Source: Brachypterus glaber (lineage: Eukaryota > Arthropoda > Insecta > Coleoptera > Kateretidae). Taken from it: a stretch of 64,000 nt of DNA. The DNA is taken from positions 2,728,001 through 2,792,000 of the forward strand of contig OY294051.1 of assembly GCA_958510825.1 (NCBI GenBank), in the 5' to 3' direction. A program made the position numbers and the translations under genes. Under the pieces are notes generated by a model. That model saw only the letters and a program-made list of their open reading frames with translations. It made no database searches and was not told the DNA's origin. Positions 46,991 through 58,697 of this stretch are shown here, in pieces; the stretch's first letter is position 1; every line of letters begins with the position of its first letter.

Positions 46991-48084
46991 TTTTGCAGGA
47001 CCAAACATAATTTAGGTAGGTAGATAAAATTAAAATTAAAAACCACGCGTCTAAAATCGGTTGTTTTATTTTCGTAATTTAATCAAGATACCTTTAAATT
47101 GGGAAAAGTCAGTTTCACGGCTATCGCGATTTCAATTGTTTTTTAATATGATTGACATGAACGTCAAAAAAATGGAAGAAGATAATAAATTTTAAGTATG
47201 TATAAACTATTATAACAATGTTATTTTTAAAGGTTTTCTTTGTTAAAATCAAATAAATTGGTTTGAATCGCTAATTTATTACAAAACACCACCAAACCTA
47301 ATTTTTGAACCAGCAAAGCACATAGTAAGTATAATATTTTAATATTATCAAGGTTGCCGTGATTTTTTTTCCCTTAGGAGAAAAACGGCAAGTTTAGTCC
47401 CGAAAATGAAAGCGTAAAATTAGGTTTTAGTCTTGGTCGTGCAAAAAATATATTTATTTTTTTAAACTTTAAACCGGAAGTGAAACAAAAAAAAAATAAA
47501 TCGGCCATTTCGTATTCAATGTAAAATTATATAAATGACCCAAGTTTCGTATGACTTTTTGACAAAATTTTAGACAAAATCGAGCTTTTCAGAAAAGCTT
47601 CTTAAATTTCTGAAAAATCTTCTAAATCTTTTCGAAAATTAACCAGATTTTCGTGATTTTTGACAGAGTTCTTTATTTTTTTTTATAATTTTTAGTCGTT
47701 TATTTTTTATTTATAGTTTTTTTATTACTTTTTTAATGAAATACAAAATAGGAAATATATTGTCTTTTTAATCGCAGTATTTTTCACTCTTCTACTTATG
47801 AGGCTACAAAGAGTATAAAAACTAAAAACCACGATTTTCACGTCGAAAATTTGATAAAAATTTCAATAAATTTCGTTGAAAAAAAATGGAAAAATGGTGG
47901 GATAATCAGAAAAATACACACCACACTGGTAAATCAAGTTAACCGTGCACGAACGGATCAAGAAAGTCAAAAAACATATATCAAGGTAGGCCTTGACAAG
48001 TGGACAAAAGACAATTGAATGCGGCGAAGGTGTAAGGCCCTTTTTGCAAATATTTGTGTACTTTAGCCTGAAAAAGAGCCTTGA
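46991..48084. other. intergenic, nothing recognised
   Basis: AT-rich. The first few hundred bases may be the body of the element whose hairpin is at 46847-46990, but no second copy is present to define it. Confidence 0.45.
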
Positions 48085-48440
48085 GTTGAGTTATACACGG
48101 TGTTAGAAGTGCATAGCATAGTGACATAGGTCTGGAAAAGAATCCTAGGAGAGTTACGACCTCCTTTAAAATTATACTAAAAAAAAGGTTTTGATTTAGT
48201 AACTCTGGTACTCTTTGATCTAGAGCGACGAGGTTTTGCATGTATACTAGTATTAATAAGGGCAATTACCTAGTTTATGTTAATTTATTTTTTAAATCTA
48301 GCCAAAGGCGTGCCTAGAATATTTTTTGTTCCCCATTCAATATGCGAAGGGCCGTAGTTCCCTTATGGCTTATTTTCGGACATATGTTCCTTTGTTGGTT
48401 TTTCATGTTTTGTGATGTAGAATAGAATCATCTCCTTTAT
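48085..48440 (+). repeat. fragment of family I element
   Basis: Shares GTACTCTTTGATCTAGAGCG, TTTGCATGTATACTAGTATT, AAAGGCGTGCC and TTTTTCATGTTTTGTGATGT with 27021-27752 and the 5005 fragment. The terminal inverted repeats are not preserved. Confidence 0.6.
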
Positions 48441-48998
48441 TTATGCCAGAATCTAGTAATTCTATAATCGAAAATAATTCAAGAATTATGGTTATCTAAA
48501 GTAATCGTAGAAAAAATGTTATTAAATACCCTTTGTGGCGTGAGTACCCAAATGTTTGTAAATGTGTGGACAATATTTGTGACTTTAATGTGTTTTAAGA
48601 TTAATATCTTTAGGTTTGATGTCTTTCTTAACGCTTATTATCCTCATTTTATTCAATTTAAGCTTTTAAAAAGCTCCGAATTGTAATATTTTGACTTTTG
48701 TGTTTATATTCCCGAAGGTAGAAATACTTTTATTCATGGACAACCCATAATGGGTTTCTGTGTAAAAACGTCTGATGATTGTAGGTGTGAAAGTAGAATT
48801 TATATTCAGAAATACAAAATATTTGGGGCTATTGTCGATATAAATTTAATTTTTGAAATTTTAAACTACCTTTAGGTCATACAGAAGTTTGGACTTGAAT
48901 GACCAGTGATAATATAAGAGTGTCGAAATGTCAACTGAACATTATTTATCTATAAAGAAATATAAGATAATTCAAGAAAAATAGAAGAAAAGCCTAGA
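48441..48998. other. intergenic, nothing recognised
   Basis: AT-rich sequence with no supported feature. Confidence 0.5.
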
Positions 48999-49545
48999 GG
49001 AAAGTCGCCTAATTTCGGATACCATTTACAATGTATTCAATATTTAATACTCGGTATTACTTTTTGATATTTTTTTTATATAACCAGATACAACTTATTA
49101 TAGCGAACCATGATTTATTATAAAAGCAATTTTATTACAGTTTATTTTTTCCAAAAAACACGGTTAAAAAAAATCAGCGCATTTTTGTGCATTTGAAAAA
49201 GGGCTCCTAATTTCGGACATATCCGAAAAAATTTTTTCAAGAGTAGATCTGGATCCCATTGCTTATGTTTCTTGTAATTCCTTCACATTTAAGACGTAAT
49301 TTAATCATTAAGCGATTTTCTACGAAATACTATAGGAACTATAATTTTAGATTCCCAATTTCGAATATCTTAGTATCTTAGTTCGTTTTATCAAAATTGT
49401 TTATCTTAGTTTGTTGTATCATTATAAAAAAAATAATTAATGGTTGGTTATCCTGAATAATAATTACCTTGCGGATATCCGAAATTGGGAATTAAATGCA
49501 CAAAAATGGTCTATCCGAAATTAGGCAACTTTCTGCTTTTTAGAT
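48999..49545. mobile_element. element with GCCTAATTTCGGATA inverted ends
   Basis: GAAAGTCGCCTAATTTCGGA plus TA (49001-49022) is mirrored by TATCCGAAATTAGGCAACTT plus TC (49514-49535). Internal copies of the same words occur at 49209 (CCTAATTTCGGACA) and 49478, and a further degraded end lies at 49853-49897. Non-coding. Confidence 0.65.
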
Positions 49546-50016
49546 TAGAAATTTGTAGAATGTTTACGTTTTCAAATTGCTTAATTATGAATAGTGGATC
49601 AACTTAACTAACATCATAACTTACCCAAGACAGAATCACGAACTTTTATAACGATTATTTATAAAATAAACAAGCATAATAATGCAACTGAGCACAAAAC
49701 TGCCATTTGCAATATAAACGATTTGTGCTGCCATTTAAAGGGGAGAAGCTCTACCGTTATCATATTACAGGACGGATTTAGTTTGACTTTTGGCTTCACA
49801 TAAAAGTAGGTTTCTGTTTACCTTTGCAGACAGTATCTTAAATACACTACTATCCGAAATTTGGAAACCATCCAAAATTAGGCGCATTTCCTCTATCTAT
49901 AATGTTATTTTTATTATAAATCATACCCTGCCAGACTTTTTCGGGACACCTAAAAAACTTCCATTTTTTAAATTCAAATATTTCGAAAACTAATTAATGG
50001 ATTTGACTGATTCTTT
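49546..50016. other. intergenic, up to the assembly gap
   Basis: AT-rich. Holds the degraded CCGAAATTTGG / CCAAAATTAGGCG words near 49853-49890, related to the preceding element. No gene. Confidence 0.45.
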
Positions 50017-50216
50017 NNNNNNNNNNNNNNNNNNNNNNNNNNNNNNNNNNNNNNNNNNNNNNNNNNNNNNNNNNNNNNNNNNNNNNNNNNNNNNNNNNNN
50101 NNNNNNNNNNNNNNNNNNNNNNNNNNNNNNNNNNNNNNNNNNNNNNNNNNNNNNNNNNNNNNNNNNNNNNNNNNNNNNNNNNNNNNNNNNNNNNNNNNNN
50201 NNNNNNNNNNNNNNNN
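50017..50216. other. assembly gap (200 N)
   Basis: Exactly 200 undetermined bases, a typical scaffold-join length. The true distance and even the adjacency of the two sides are uncertain. Any frame spanning it is meaningless. Confidence 0.99.
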
Positions 50217-50345
50217 CAAAATCCCGGACAGGGTATTTACCGGTAAAATCGGTAAAAACCAGGCCACAATTGCCCAAATGGTGAGAAAAATCAAGTGGTT
50301 TTTACCGGTATTTACCAGGGTAAAAAACCGGGAAAAATTGGGAAA
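50217..50345. repeat. low-complexity TTTACCGG repeat
   Basis: GGTATTTACCGGTAAAA, TTTTTACCGGTATTTACC and AAAAACCGGGAAAAA follow each other immediately after the gap. Such a sequence can break assemblies and probably explains the gap. Confidence 0.65.
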
Positions 50346-50467
50346 AACTTACATTTTTAGTAAAAAAATTGAAATACAATAAGTTTAATTTTCGTAGATA
50401 CAACAACCAAGTTTTAAAATTTGCTCGCCTACTTAGTTACTAGGAACGCAACTGTTAATCAGTCTTT

Positions 50468-50773
50468 TTAACCGACTTCCAAAAAGGAGGAGGTTATCAA
50501 TTCGACGTGTGACTTTGTTTTTTTATGTTTGTTCCCGCATAACTTTGGAACGAATGAACGGAATTTGATGAAAATTTTTGCAACTTAAAGAGGGCATTCA
50601 TGAGGTGGTCCCGTTTCAATTTGACGCCTGGATAATGCCGGGTAATCCGGATAATTAGGATAAATCTAACCATTTTAACGCAAAGTCGGTGCCAATTTCA
50701 CAGCAAACAATAATAAAATAATAAAAAAATAGTTAATAATTAATTTCGGGAATGGTGAAATTGGCACCGACTT
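50468..50773. repeat. AACCGACTTCCAAAAAGGAGG repeat with a terminal 19-bp hairpin
   Basis: Begins TTAACCGACTTCCAAAAAGG, then GGTTATCAATTCGACGTGT and TCCCGCATAACTTTGGAACG. I recall this as a repeat type shared by several insect orders. At 50683-50701 and 50755-50773 a perfect 19-bp stem (AAGTCGGTGCCAATTTCAC) encloses 53 bases. Confidence 0.5.
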
Positions 50774-50914
50774 AAGTATTTTTTATTTTTTACTTTTTAG
50801 AGACATAGAGGTCGGTTCATTTTGTATCGTATCGTATATTTGTTATCGTATTAAAAACTGAACGACTTTGTATATTTGGAACCCCCAGCAACTTTTAACC
50901 GGTTGTTCTGATTA

Positions 50915-52068
50915 CACTAGGCAACAAATCGCAACTTTTTTTTTGCCCCGATCGGAAAGTAAATTTTTCTTACTAATTCGAGGGCGTAGAATCCGAATCT
51001 GATCTTAGAAAAATTCCAGCACCTAAAATTTTTGAGATATAAGTTCAGGTAATAATGACGTTTTTTTTTCAAAATCTTTAAAAAAAAGTAGAATTTTGAA
51101 AATTTTAGTGTATATTAAAAAAATACGAGGAATTCAAAAATCTATATGTCAAGAACCTACTGTCAGAGTAAGTACGCGAAAAAAAATAAAAAGGTTAAAA
51201 TGAAAGTGCAGAGTTTACTTAATTGCTCATTTGTGGCAAAACTGTCAATTTTTTTTAAAAACTTTATAGAACTTAATTTGTAGATTATAAAATTCCCTAC
51301 AAAAATATTTATACAAATATTTTTTTTATTTTGCTTAGTTTGTTCCTAAAAAGTAAATAAATGAAAAAGATATAAAATTAAAGTACACAGTGTAAACTTT
51401 TTTCCCGAGCCCAAAAAATATATTTTTCTTATCAATTTAAAGGTGCAGAATCCAAATTTGACCTTAAAAAAATTCAGCACGTCTTATTTTTTAAATGTTA
51501 GTACATGCAATTATGCCAATTTAAAAATAATTTATAAAACAAAATATTGTGTATTTTTGTTTGTTTTTTTAATGGTTCTACATCATAAAAATGTTACTTT
51601 ATTACATAAGAACCATAATAAGCAAAATTTTTTTAGTTCATTTTTGACCCCCTAGTAATGATTTTTGACAATTTTTAGCATGCGTACGTGGCGATAAGCT
51701 TGCCCCCTTATGCACCCTTCTTCTTACCCTCCACCACTACTTAGTTTTGTCACATTATCCTTTTTTTTTTAATATTTTGTTTTCATAATATCCCTATTTA
51801 TTCTACTTATGAATTTAAAATTTCTATGTTTTAAGTTGGGTATTTTTTAACTAATATTGAGTCGCCGAATCCAAATTTGTCCTTGGAATATTTTTGTCTC
51901 CCATGATTTTAGAACAAAAGAGGGATAAAATAATGATTTTTTAGCATTTTTATCTTATTTTTCTTAGACAACTTAGGTAATAGAAATATTCTGATTCGGT
52001 TTCAGCGACCCAAAATTAGTTAAAAAACATATGACTCCAATCGGGGCAAGAAACCGCGTTGCCTAGTG
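50915..52068. mobile_element. CACTA-type non-autonomous DNA transposon
   Basis: The ends are inverted: CACTAGGCAAC...TTGCCCCGATCGGA on the left and TCCAATCGGGGCAAGAA...GTTGCCTAGTG on the right. TTA precedes the left end and follows the right end, a perfect 3-bp target duplication. CACTA termini plus a 3-bp duplication are the hallmarks of the CACTA/EnSpm superfamily. The interior is built of about three degenerate units of roughly 430 bp, each with GAATCCRAATYTG and a CTTR-GAA word (50990, 51446, 51876). No transposase frame. Confidence 0.7.
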
Positions 52069-52544
52069 TTATTGGTTTCAAAAAATCGATATTTGACCAG
52101 TTTTGACTTTTCGGAGAGTCATCTAGTTAACACATCAAACTTCCCTAGGATATGTCATCACATAACGTACCATATTTCTTTATCATACCACGTAGGTATA
52201 CCTTTATTACATTTGAAAAACTAAAAATTCTATTGAGAATCTTTTTTTTTTCACTATTCATGTGTCAGACGTTTAATGATTCTTTTCACACATCCAGCCA
52301 CCTCTGGCTTCCGGTCTTTAGAGCAAAGTACGCAACAGTCGACGTTACATAGAATAATTGTAACACTCGAACAATAAAGTTATTTATAGCCCTTCTTGAA
52401 TTTACTTAATACGGTTTTAATGGCATCAAAGACTGCCAACAGCTTTAAGGAGGATACGTACTTCAAAGAAGAAGTCCAACTTTTAAAGCAGCATAGAATT
52501 TCAATTGTTTTGTTTCTATAATGTGGATTGAAGTACACAGAGAA
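52069..52544. other. intergenic, nothing recognised
   Basis: Moderately AT-rich; the 66-codon frame at 52152 is unrecognised. Confidence 0.45.
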
Positions 52545-52885
52545 AATAGTTATTTATGGTACTAGTGGGTAAAGTAAGATATTGCCCATGAGAAAGTTAA
52601 CCTGCGAAGCGTCAGCCAAGCAGGTTAATTTTCTAGAGGGCAATATCGATTTACCCATGAGTGCCATACAAGGTTTTATCCAATAAATAGCTTAGAAATT
52701 CATATTTTTATTAAAAATTTTAATGACATTTACAAGAAAATAATTTGACAAGTGACAGTTGAGTGGGTAAGATAAATAATTATCCACTCAATAAAGTAAA
52801 AGCCACGCGGGGGTTATTATTGAGTTTATCTATTTAAAATAAAGCTGGTAATTGTCTTATTATCTGTAGGTATTGGATAAAAATC
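52545..52885 (-). mobile_element. family D hairpin element, copy 3
   Basis: Outer terminus AATAGTTATTTATGGTACT then AGTGGGTAAAG (52545 onwards), an intact hairpin with AACCTGCGAAGCGTCAGCC at its tip, and a body to ATTATCTGTAGGTATTGGAT. It is the best-preserved inverted copy. Confidence 0.8.
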
Positions 52886-53238
52886 CTTTATTATTTGTGA
52901 GCACTTACACCCAGCTCGCTCACCAAAATATCTTTGATGTCTTAGTATGTGCCCCACTTAAAATACGGTTTATAGTTTCCTCCAATACGCTTTTGTTTGT
53001 AACTCTATCCGCTCTATAAGTAAAAAAAAATTGTTATTTTTAAGCCAAATCTAACCGAAATTGGCATACCAAGAGTTCAAAAATTACAGAAATTGATTTT
53101 GTTGTTTTCCAATTTTTAACAAAAATACACTTAAACTCAGGAAGTTTGATCCTTGTTGACAGCACGTCTCATGATAATTTTTTTCATATAATAAATTCTA
53201 ATTTGTTTAAATTTTCTTCAAATATTTAAATATATATT
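52886..53238. other. intergenic, nothing recognised
   Basis: AT-rich with no supported feature. Confidence 0.45.
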
Positions 53239-53786
53239 TTTTCTATTTTGCGACTCTTATAAGGTCATAATCACACGCATTTTGAGTGTTTTTATAGGCC
53301 CATAAGAGGTCTTTACTTTTTGTTCTTTTGGGTTGGCAACAGACCTGGCCTATCGCTTGACGTTTTCCGTGCAAATGTCAATATCGCTTTAAAGTTGAAT
53401 TTTCTACAAAATTTTGTGTTATTGGGTTATTTTTACCATGTATTGGGTTATTTTTACAATGTTAAAATTGTGGCTTGGTTAGTTGCAGTAAAAACGAGAA
53501 GAGATGACTATAAAATATATCAAAATATCATTTGTTCTTAGAATTTTAAACATGGTGTAAACTGTAATGCCAATCCAAAACAAAAATCCCTAAATCAGTC
53601 AACAATTTAAATGTAAGTTTTTTTAAATTTTAGAGCAAAATAGAAAAAATTGTATAAAGCACTCTTTCATAACACGTTTTTAGCGCACTAGTACTTTAGA
53701 AAACTCGCCGCAAGTGGCTCGTTTTCTAAACTTGTACTCGTGCGCTAAAAACGTATGTTATGAAACTAGTACTTTAATATGCTATT
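53239..53786 (+). mobile_element. family C hairpin element, copy 5
   Basis: Full-length copy from TTCTATTTTGCGACTC to the hairpin terminus (complement AATAGCATATTAAAGTACT then AGTTTCAT). It carries an extra 20-bp duplication around TATTGGGTTATTTTTAC (53430-53461). A 73-codon frame through the body is not conserved in length among copies. Confidence 0.8.
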
Positions 53787-53831
53787 CTTTATTAATTTAT
53801 TAATATATTTTTTGGGGAAGGGCGTAGGAAA

Positions 53832-53945
53832 AATAGTGTACCTAACTCGATAAGAAAGTGTAATTTCCTCGCTTGTTTGCTATAAGCTCGTTACGAAATT
53901 ACCCACTCTCTTAGCTTGTTAGATAATATACTATTTATAGTTATA
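53832..53945 (+). repeat. AATAGT-class hairpin, lone copy
   Basis: The body-side arm follows GCGTAGGAA and reads AATAGTGTACCTAACTCGAT then AAGA. The outer arm (complement) reads AATAGTATATTATCTAACAA then GCTAAGA. TAATTTC words pair near the loop. It lies 45 bp after family C copy 5. Confidence 0.65.
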
Positions 53946-54589
53946 CCAAAGATAGAGGACTCTTTATTCCTCTGTGACATTCCCATATCCTGTTTTAAAA
54001 AAGTAGTTTCTATAGAAAATTAACAACTCATTGATGCTCTATATCAGTCCATTAAAATCTATTATAAACTACTAAGATTGTCGATAAAGGATTTTTTATA
54101 AGAATATAATATCCTTTTTTATCAATCAAAACATTAAAAAATCTAACCCGTAAAAAAGAGCAACATTTTTTATGGTGTCAAATATAATAAAAATCTATAA
54201 AAAAGCCCACAAAACTGCCAAAACTTTGCAACCGAAGCTTTATAAAAAAATGTATGGGTGTAAAATGATACCCTTTTTTTCATTCAGGGTTTAGATTTTG
54301 ATTCATAACCATTTTTCATTCATTTTGAGCATTAAATTCATATACCTCAAAAGATTTTAATCTGACATTTATACTTTTTTTAGCGTTCCTTTTAAATCGC
54401 CAGACTTTACACTGCGTCTGAACTGTCTGGAGATCTGTTCTGATAAGTTAAACGGTTTTAATTTGGCGTAAAAAAGAAATGATTTATTTAAAGCAATTTA
54501 TTGAAGGATGTGGAAGGAATCTAAAAGATTTTATTCACAATCATATATTAAAATGTCCTTTTTGTGCATTATAAAAAATTGCAAAATTT
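53946..54589. other. intergenic, nothing recognised
   Basis: AT-rich sequence, no supported feature. Confidence 0.5.
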
Positions 54590-54850
54590 ATCATTCTTAT
54601 TTACTTTTTGTCAAGTTAGAAAAGTTACCTTTTTTCTAACCAAGGGCAGAAAAGAGCTCTTTTCTAACCTGTTTTGGCTTTAGATTATACCTCATAGTTG
54701 GCGCACTATGATTGTCATTATGAACTACATAACCAAACATTTTTTTAAATGTAATAATTTTCGTATTATTTTCAAATTTGCTGTCAAAGGAAATAATTAC
54801 TCCAGGGCGATGCACCGGTCGAAATTATTTCCAGACAGTAAATTTTCATG
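54590..54850. repeat. two adjacent hairpins
   Basis: At 54612-54680 GTTAGAAAAG/CTTTTCTAAC and TTTTTTCTAACC/GGGCAGAAAAGAG words pair. At 54780-54838 GCTGTCAAAGGAAATAATT pairs with AATTATTTCCAGACAGT. They resemble the other hairpins in form but lack an AATAGT terminus. Confidence 0.45.
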
Positions 54851-55469
54851 AAAACAGCGAATTTTTCCAGCATTGTATAATTATATATGATAACATCACA
54901 AAAGCCTCTAGAAGCTTGCAAAGATCTAGATTTTTTTGTCTAGGCAATTAACAATATTGGCATTTGGAATTAGAACCAATTTATAAATTTTTATTAGTCT
55001 ATTGTCTAGGGCTTAAATATTTTGGGTTATTTTTAAGAGCTAATTAATTAGACCGAAATAGTCTTTTCAAAAAACGACAGAAGGACCAAAAACAATTGTG
55101 AAAATTAAGTGGAGATAAAATAAGATAAGTCTGCTCTAGTTAATGTCTTATTTGTCAAGTTTCGGGTCCGGTTGCGGTCTATTTTTGACCAAAATTTGAG
55201 ACACATTATTCACTTTTTAGACTTTTATCCAGTGGCGTTACTAAAACTTTTAGTAAAAATTCAATAAAAAATAAATTTAATTTTAACTGATGAACGTTGT
55301 TCATTGCGACAAAGAAACTGATTAAGTCAATGTTTAAAATTAATTATTTTTTACTTAAATTTAGCAGGGTGATATCATGTGACACATGCCACTTTTTGGT
55401 ATTATTTTTTCGAGTTTTTCTCAGAAAAAAATAGAATTTCCTCCTCTTCACACAAAAATAGTTTGAATT
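54851..55469. other. intergenic, nothing recognised
   Basis: AT-rich sequence, no supported feature. Confidence 0.5.
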
Positions 55470-55516
55470 AGGGAACGTTCAAGTATTACGTAACGCAAAT
55501 TTTGATTATTTTGGGT
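55470..55516 (+). repeat. solitary family A end, extended type
   Basis: AGGGAACGTTCAAGTATTAC, then GTAACGCAAATTTTGATTATTTTGG. This is the mirror orientation of the solitary ends at 4918, 15419 and 41488. Confidence 0.7.
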
Positions 55517-56797
55517 TGGCAATACTGGACAAAAGACAATCGCTTGGAGTTTTTCGTGCAAATATCTACGAAATTGTGTTTTAAGTTAGTTTTTATTGTT
55601 TTATTGTTTGTTAATTAATTGTTTATTGTTAAATATTTAAATGGTACCTACTTTAAATTTTAAAAGTAAAAAAAAGATCTTGCTTTTTAAAGCCCGTAGG
55701 AATAAAAATCTACTAAATGTGGTGACACTGTGCAGTCTGGACACGCCAATGCAAAATGAACCAATTTAGCAGGTCAAACAATACGCCCAGGATTCACCCG
55801 CACTAGTTGTACAGAGGATGACTTTTGTTAAAGCCTTTATCGCCTCACTTTATGTCTCCAACGCCAACTGTTTTGGGGCCATTAAGACCAAAAGTAGACC
55901 GCTTTTTTCCAATGAATTTTATACGTGTAACAACTGCTCTTTTGTCCACGGGTTTTTCAAATGGGAAATATGGACACGTGTTAGGTAATTAAGTTTACTT
56001 CAATCTAGACGGTTTTATTGAAGTGAGAAGTTTTATAATTTAATTTGGCTTTTATAATATTATCAAAAAGTTAGTAGGTAGTTCATACTTTACTTTATTT
56101 CAGTATATACTAAAATAATGTATGAATATACTTTTTCCTACGATCCTCTAAGAAAATGACGTTTAGCACGCTCTTTTGTTCTTTAGAAAACGCCTTATAT
56201 CACACTAGTTTGATATTTTTATATCACCCTAGTGTGATATTTATTCACCTTATTTTATAAGTCATTTTCCTTTCACTACAGCCTTTTTTGATATATTATA
56301 TGTTTTTTAATCCAAATATTTCTGTTTTTCACTGGGGTCGACTGATTTTGTAGGAAAATTTATTTAAATAACTTGGTAGAAGAAAGAAAAAAATATTTAT
56401 AAGATAAAATTAAAAGCTTAATTATAATTAAACAACATATTATGTTTTTTATGCTTAAAGTATAAAATACTAAAAAAAAATAATATTTTTGTTTTGTAAT
56501 GAATAAACCTTATTCTTTTTATTATTACGTTCTTACAGAAACGGCGTATTTTTTACGCCGCCAAATTTTAAAAGAACACGTGAAAAATCACTGTGAAACA
56601 TTCCAACTTCTCTACTCGGATTTAGGGCTTAAACTTTAGTCGAAGTTGGGAGTAATCACAACTTGCATACTATTCAGGGGTAAAATCTACGCCTTGTCTG
56701 TGGATGAGGGTTAAAAAAGCAGTAAGCTGGATTTGCTTTTTACACTTTTAAAGGTTGACCATTTAAAATGGTTAAATGTTTCTATTTTTGAGCATAG
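55517..56797. other. intergenic with a decayed TCCTACGA-bordered hairpin
   Basis: 56133-56280 carries TTTTTCCTACGATCC, an AAAATGAC/GTCATTTT inverted pair and ATATCACACTAGTTTGATAT with its near-complement. About 80 bp of it recurs inverted at 61134-61215. GGCGTATTTTTTACGCC at 56542-56560 is a small hairpin. No gene. Confidence 0.5.
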
Positions 56798-57512
56798 AAT
56801 AGTATATTCTATAACTAGTATGGAATAGACAATATTCCGCGCGAGCGCAAAGTTTGTCATACGAGCCGGCAGGCGAGTATGACGGTCCCGCGAGAGCGGA
56901 ATGACTGTTCCATACGTGTTGTAGACTATACTTTTCCTTCGACTGAAAATATGAAACACTGTATGGCTGTAAACTGCGGACAAAGTTAAAAACAATATTT
57001 TTTGTGACTCTGCATTGTAAATGCAACAAAACACATATTTTTAAGTAAAGCAATTAATGTTATTTAATAATTTATCAAATCAGTACTTAAAAATAATTTT
57101 TATTTAATTTTAGCACATATTTACAAAATATAATGCAAAAATTAAAGGTTATGTCAGATTGTTGTGACAGATATCAGGTTTAAATATTTAACAATAGATG
57201 GGGCAGTTTTAATTTTTTGAACTAAATTGATAAAGAACTGGTCAAATATTAAGAAAAACTAATAAACTTTATGTAATTTTAACGCAAAACTTTAAATTTC
57301 ATTAAATTATTCAATGTTTCATGGTAAAATATATATATTTTTGCTAATTTTGCTACGGTTTTCTTTACTTTTATAAACAAGAGATGGCACTACATGTGCT
57401 CATTCTAACATTAGATACGGAATATTCATACCGTATCTAGAGCTAAAATGGATTCATTCTGTGTTTAAAAAGTGTATGTAATTGCTTACATTCTAAAGCA
57501 GTCGTAGAAAAA
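56798..57512 (-). mobile_element. family J hairpin element, copy 2
   Basis: Outer terminus AATAGTATATTCTATAACTA then GTATGG at 56798. The nested hairpin includes GGCGAGTATGACGGTCCCGC. The body-side flank (complement) is TCGAAGGAAAAGTATAGTC, matching the TCGTAGGAAAAATAGTATA pattern of other members. The body runs to GCAGTCGTAGAAAAAC. Two overlapping - strand frames (about 100 codons) are by-products or relics. Confidence 0.75.
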
Positions 57513-58110
57513 CTGAGATTCTTATATGAGGTGGCTAATAGATACTTTTATTTAGACCTTTACTTTTTTACTCAAGTATGTTATATCTGAGACAAAAAGT
57601 AAAGGTCTTCATAAATATCTCTACAAAAAAGTTGTGCAATTGTAGCATGAGATGTTGCCTTTTTACGGCATAGATAAAAAGTTAAAATTTAGTTTTCTAG
57701 AAAAGACAGTACCCCTTGCTCTATTTCCAACTGTGACGAGCCAAAAAAATCAGCATGCTAGCCAAAAAATCAGCATGACAACCAAAAAATCAGCATGCCC
57801 GACACAATCCTGTCAATCGGCGGTAGCATTTACCTTTTCACAAATCGAAAGAAATAATGACCGGTAACTGTAACAATTAACAAAAAAGGACTTCCTACAG
57901 GCAGACGGGTTTATCTGTCTCCATCTGTCGTTAACAATGTCGTCGATTTTACTGTGGCGATTTTTTTCAAGTGAGATAAATCAGTGCCGTAACAAATATA
58001 GAAGATACTTATTTATAGATAAATACTACAGTATTAAATCAAAATTAGAATTTTTGTCAACATTTGCTTGAAAACCTTGAAAAGATTGAGGTTTTTGCAA
58101 TTTCTTCTTT
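57513..58110. other. intergenic with a three-unit 20-bp repeat
   Basis: GCCAAAAAATCAGCATG occurs three times in tandem at 57739-57800. The 71-codon frame there has no recognised domain. Confidence 0.5.
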
Positions 58111-58697
58111 AAAGGTCGATTCAGGCATAATTATCACTAACTTAATTAAACTAAATTAACAAATTAAGAAAATTAAGGAACATAACCTCAAATTCTATAA
58201 TAAATTTTCCGTGGTATGCAACAATAAGCATGTGTAAATACGACTTAATAAGTAAAGAGAAACACATATCTATTGCGTATGAGGAATATTAATATTTGCA
58301 GTTGTTGGATCTACAAATCGTGTTTTAAAACCAACTTATTTCCAAAGGAACCTTTTATTTTCTTATGTAACTACTGTGTTTTACCTTAACACTGAAAATG
58401 TACGAATTTTAAAATACATAGGTGTCGCCATCTTCATTTTTATTTTGATACTTGGATAACGATTGTTTATAAAATTTTGCACTAAAGTTTGTGTATTTCA
58501 GAAATTCTTCTTTTTCTATGGTGTGTTTTAAGATTCTATCATTATTTTATGCTATATTTTATCTTTTATCTTAATTGTCGCATACCACGCAAAATTTATT
58601 ATAGAATTTAAGGTTATGTTTCTTAATTTTCTTAATTTCTTAATTTCTAAATTCAGTTTAATAAAGTTAGTGATAATTATGCCTGAATCGACTTTAA
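58111..58697. mobile_element. foldback element with about 115-bp inverted ends
   Basis: GTCGATTCAGGCATAATTAT...AATTCTATAATAAATTTTCC on the left is mirrored on the right, ending ATAATTATGCCTGAATCGAC. It lies within a degenerate minisatellite. CTTTAA occurs at both junctions, a possible target duplication. Confidence 0.75.

Noticed and set aside
49974..50294. Frames of 95-106 codons crossing the N gap
   Set aside because: About 67 of their residues are undetermined; the frames exist only because N blocks contain no stop codons.
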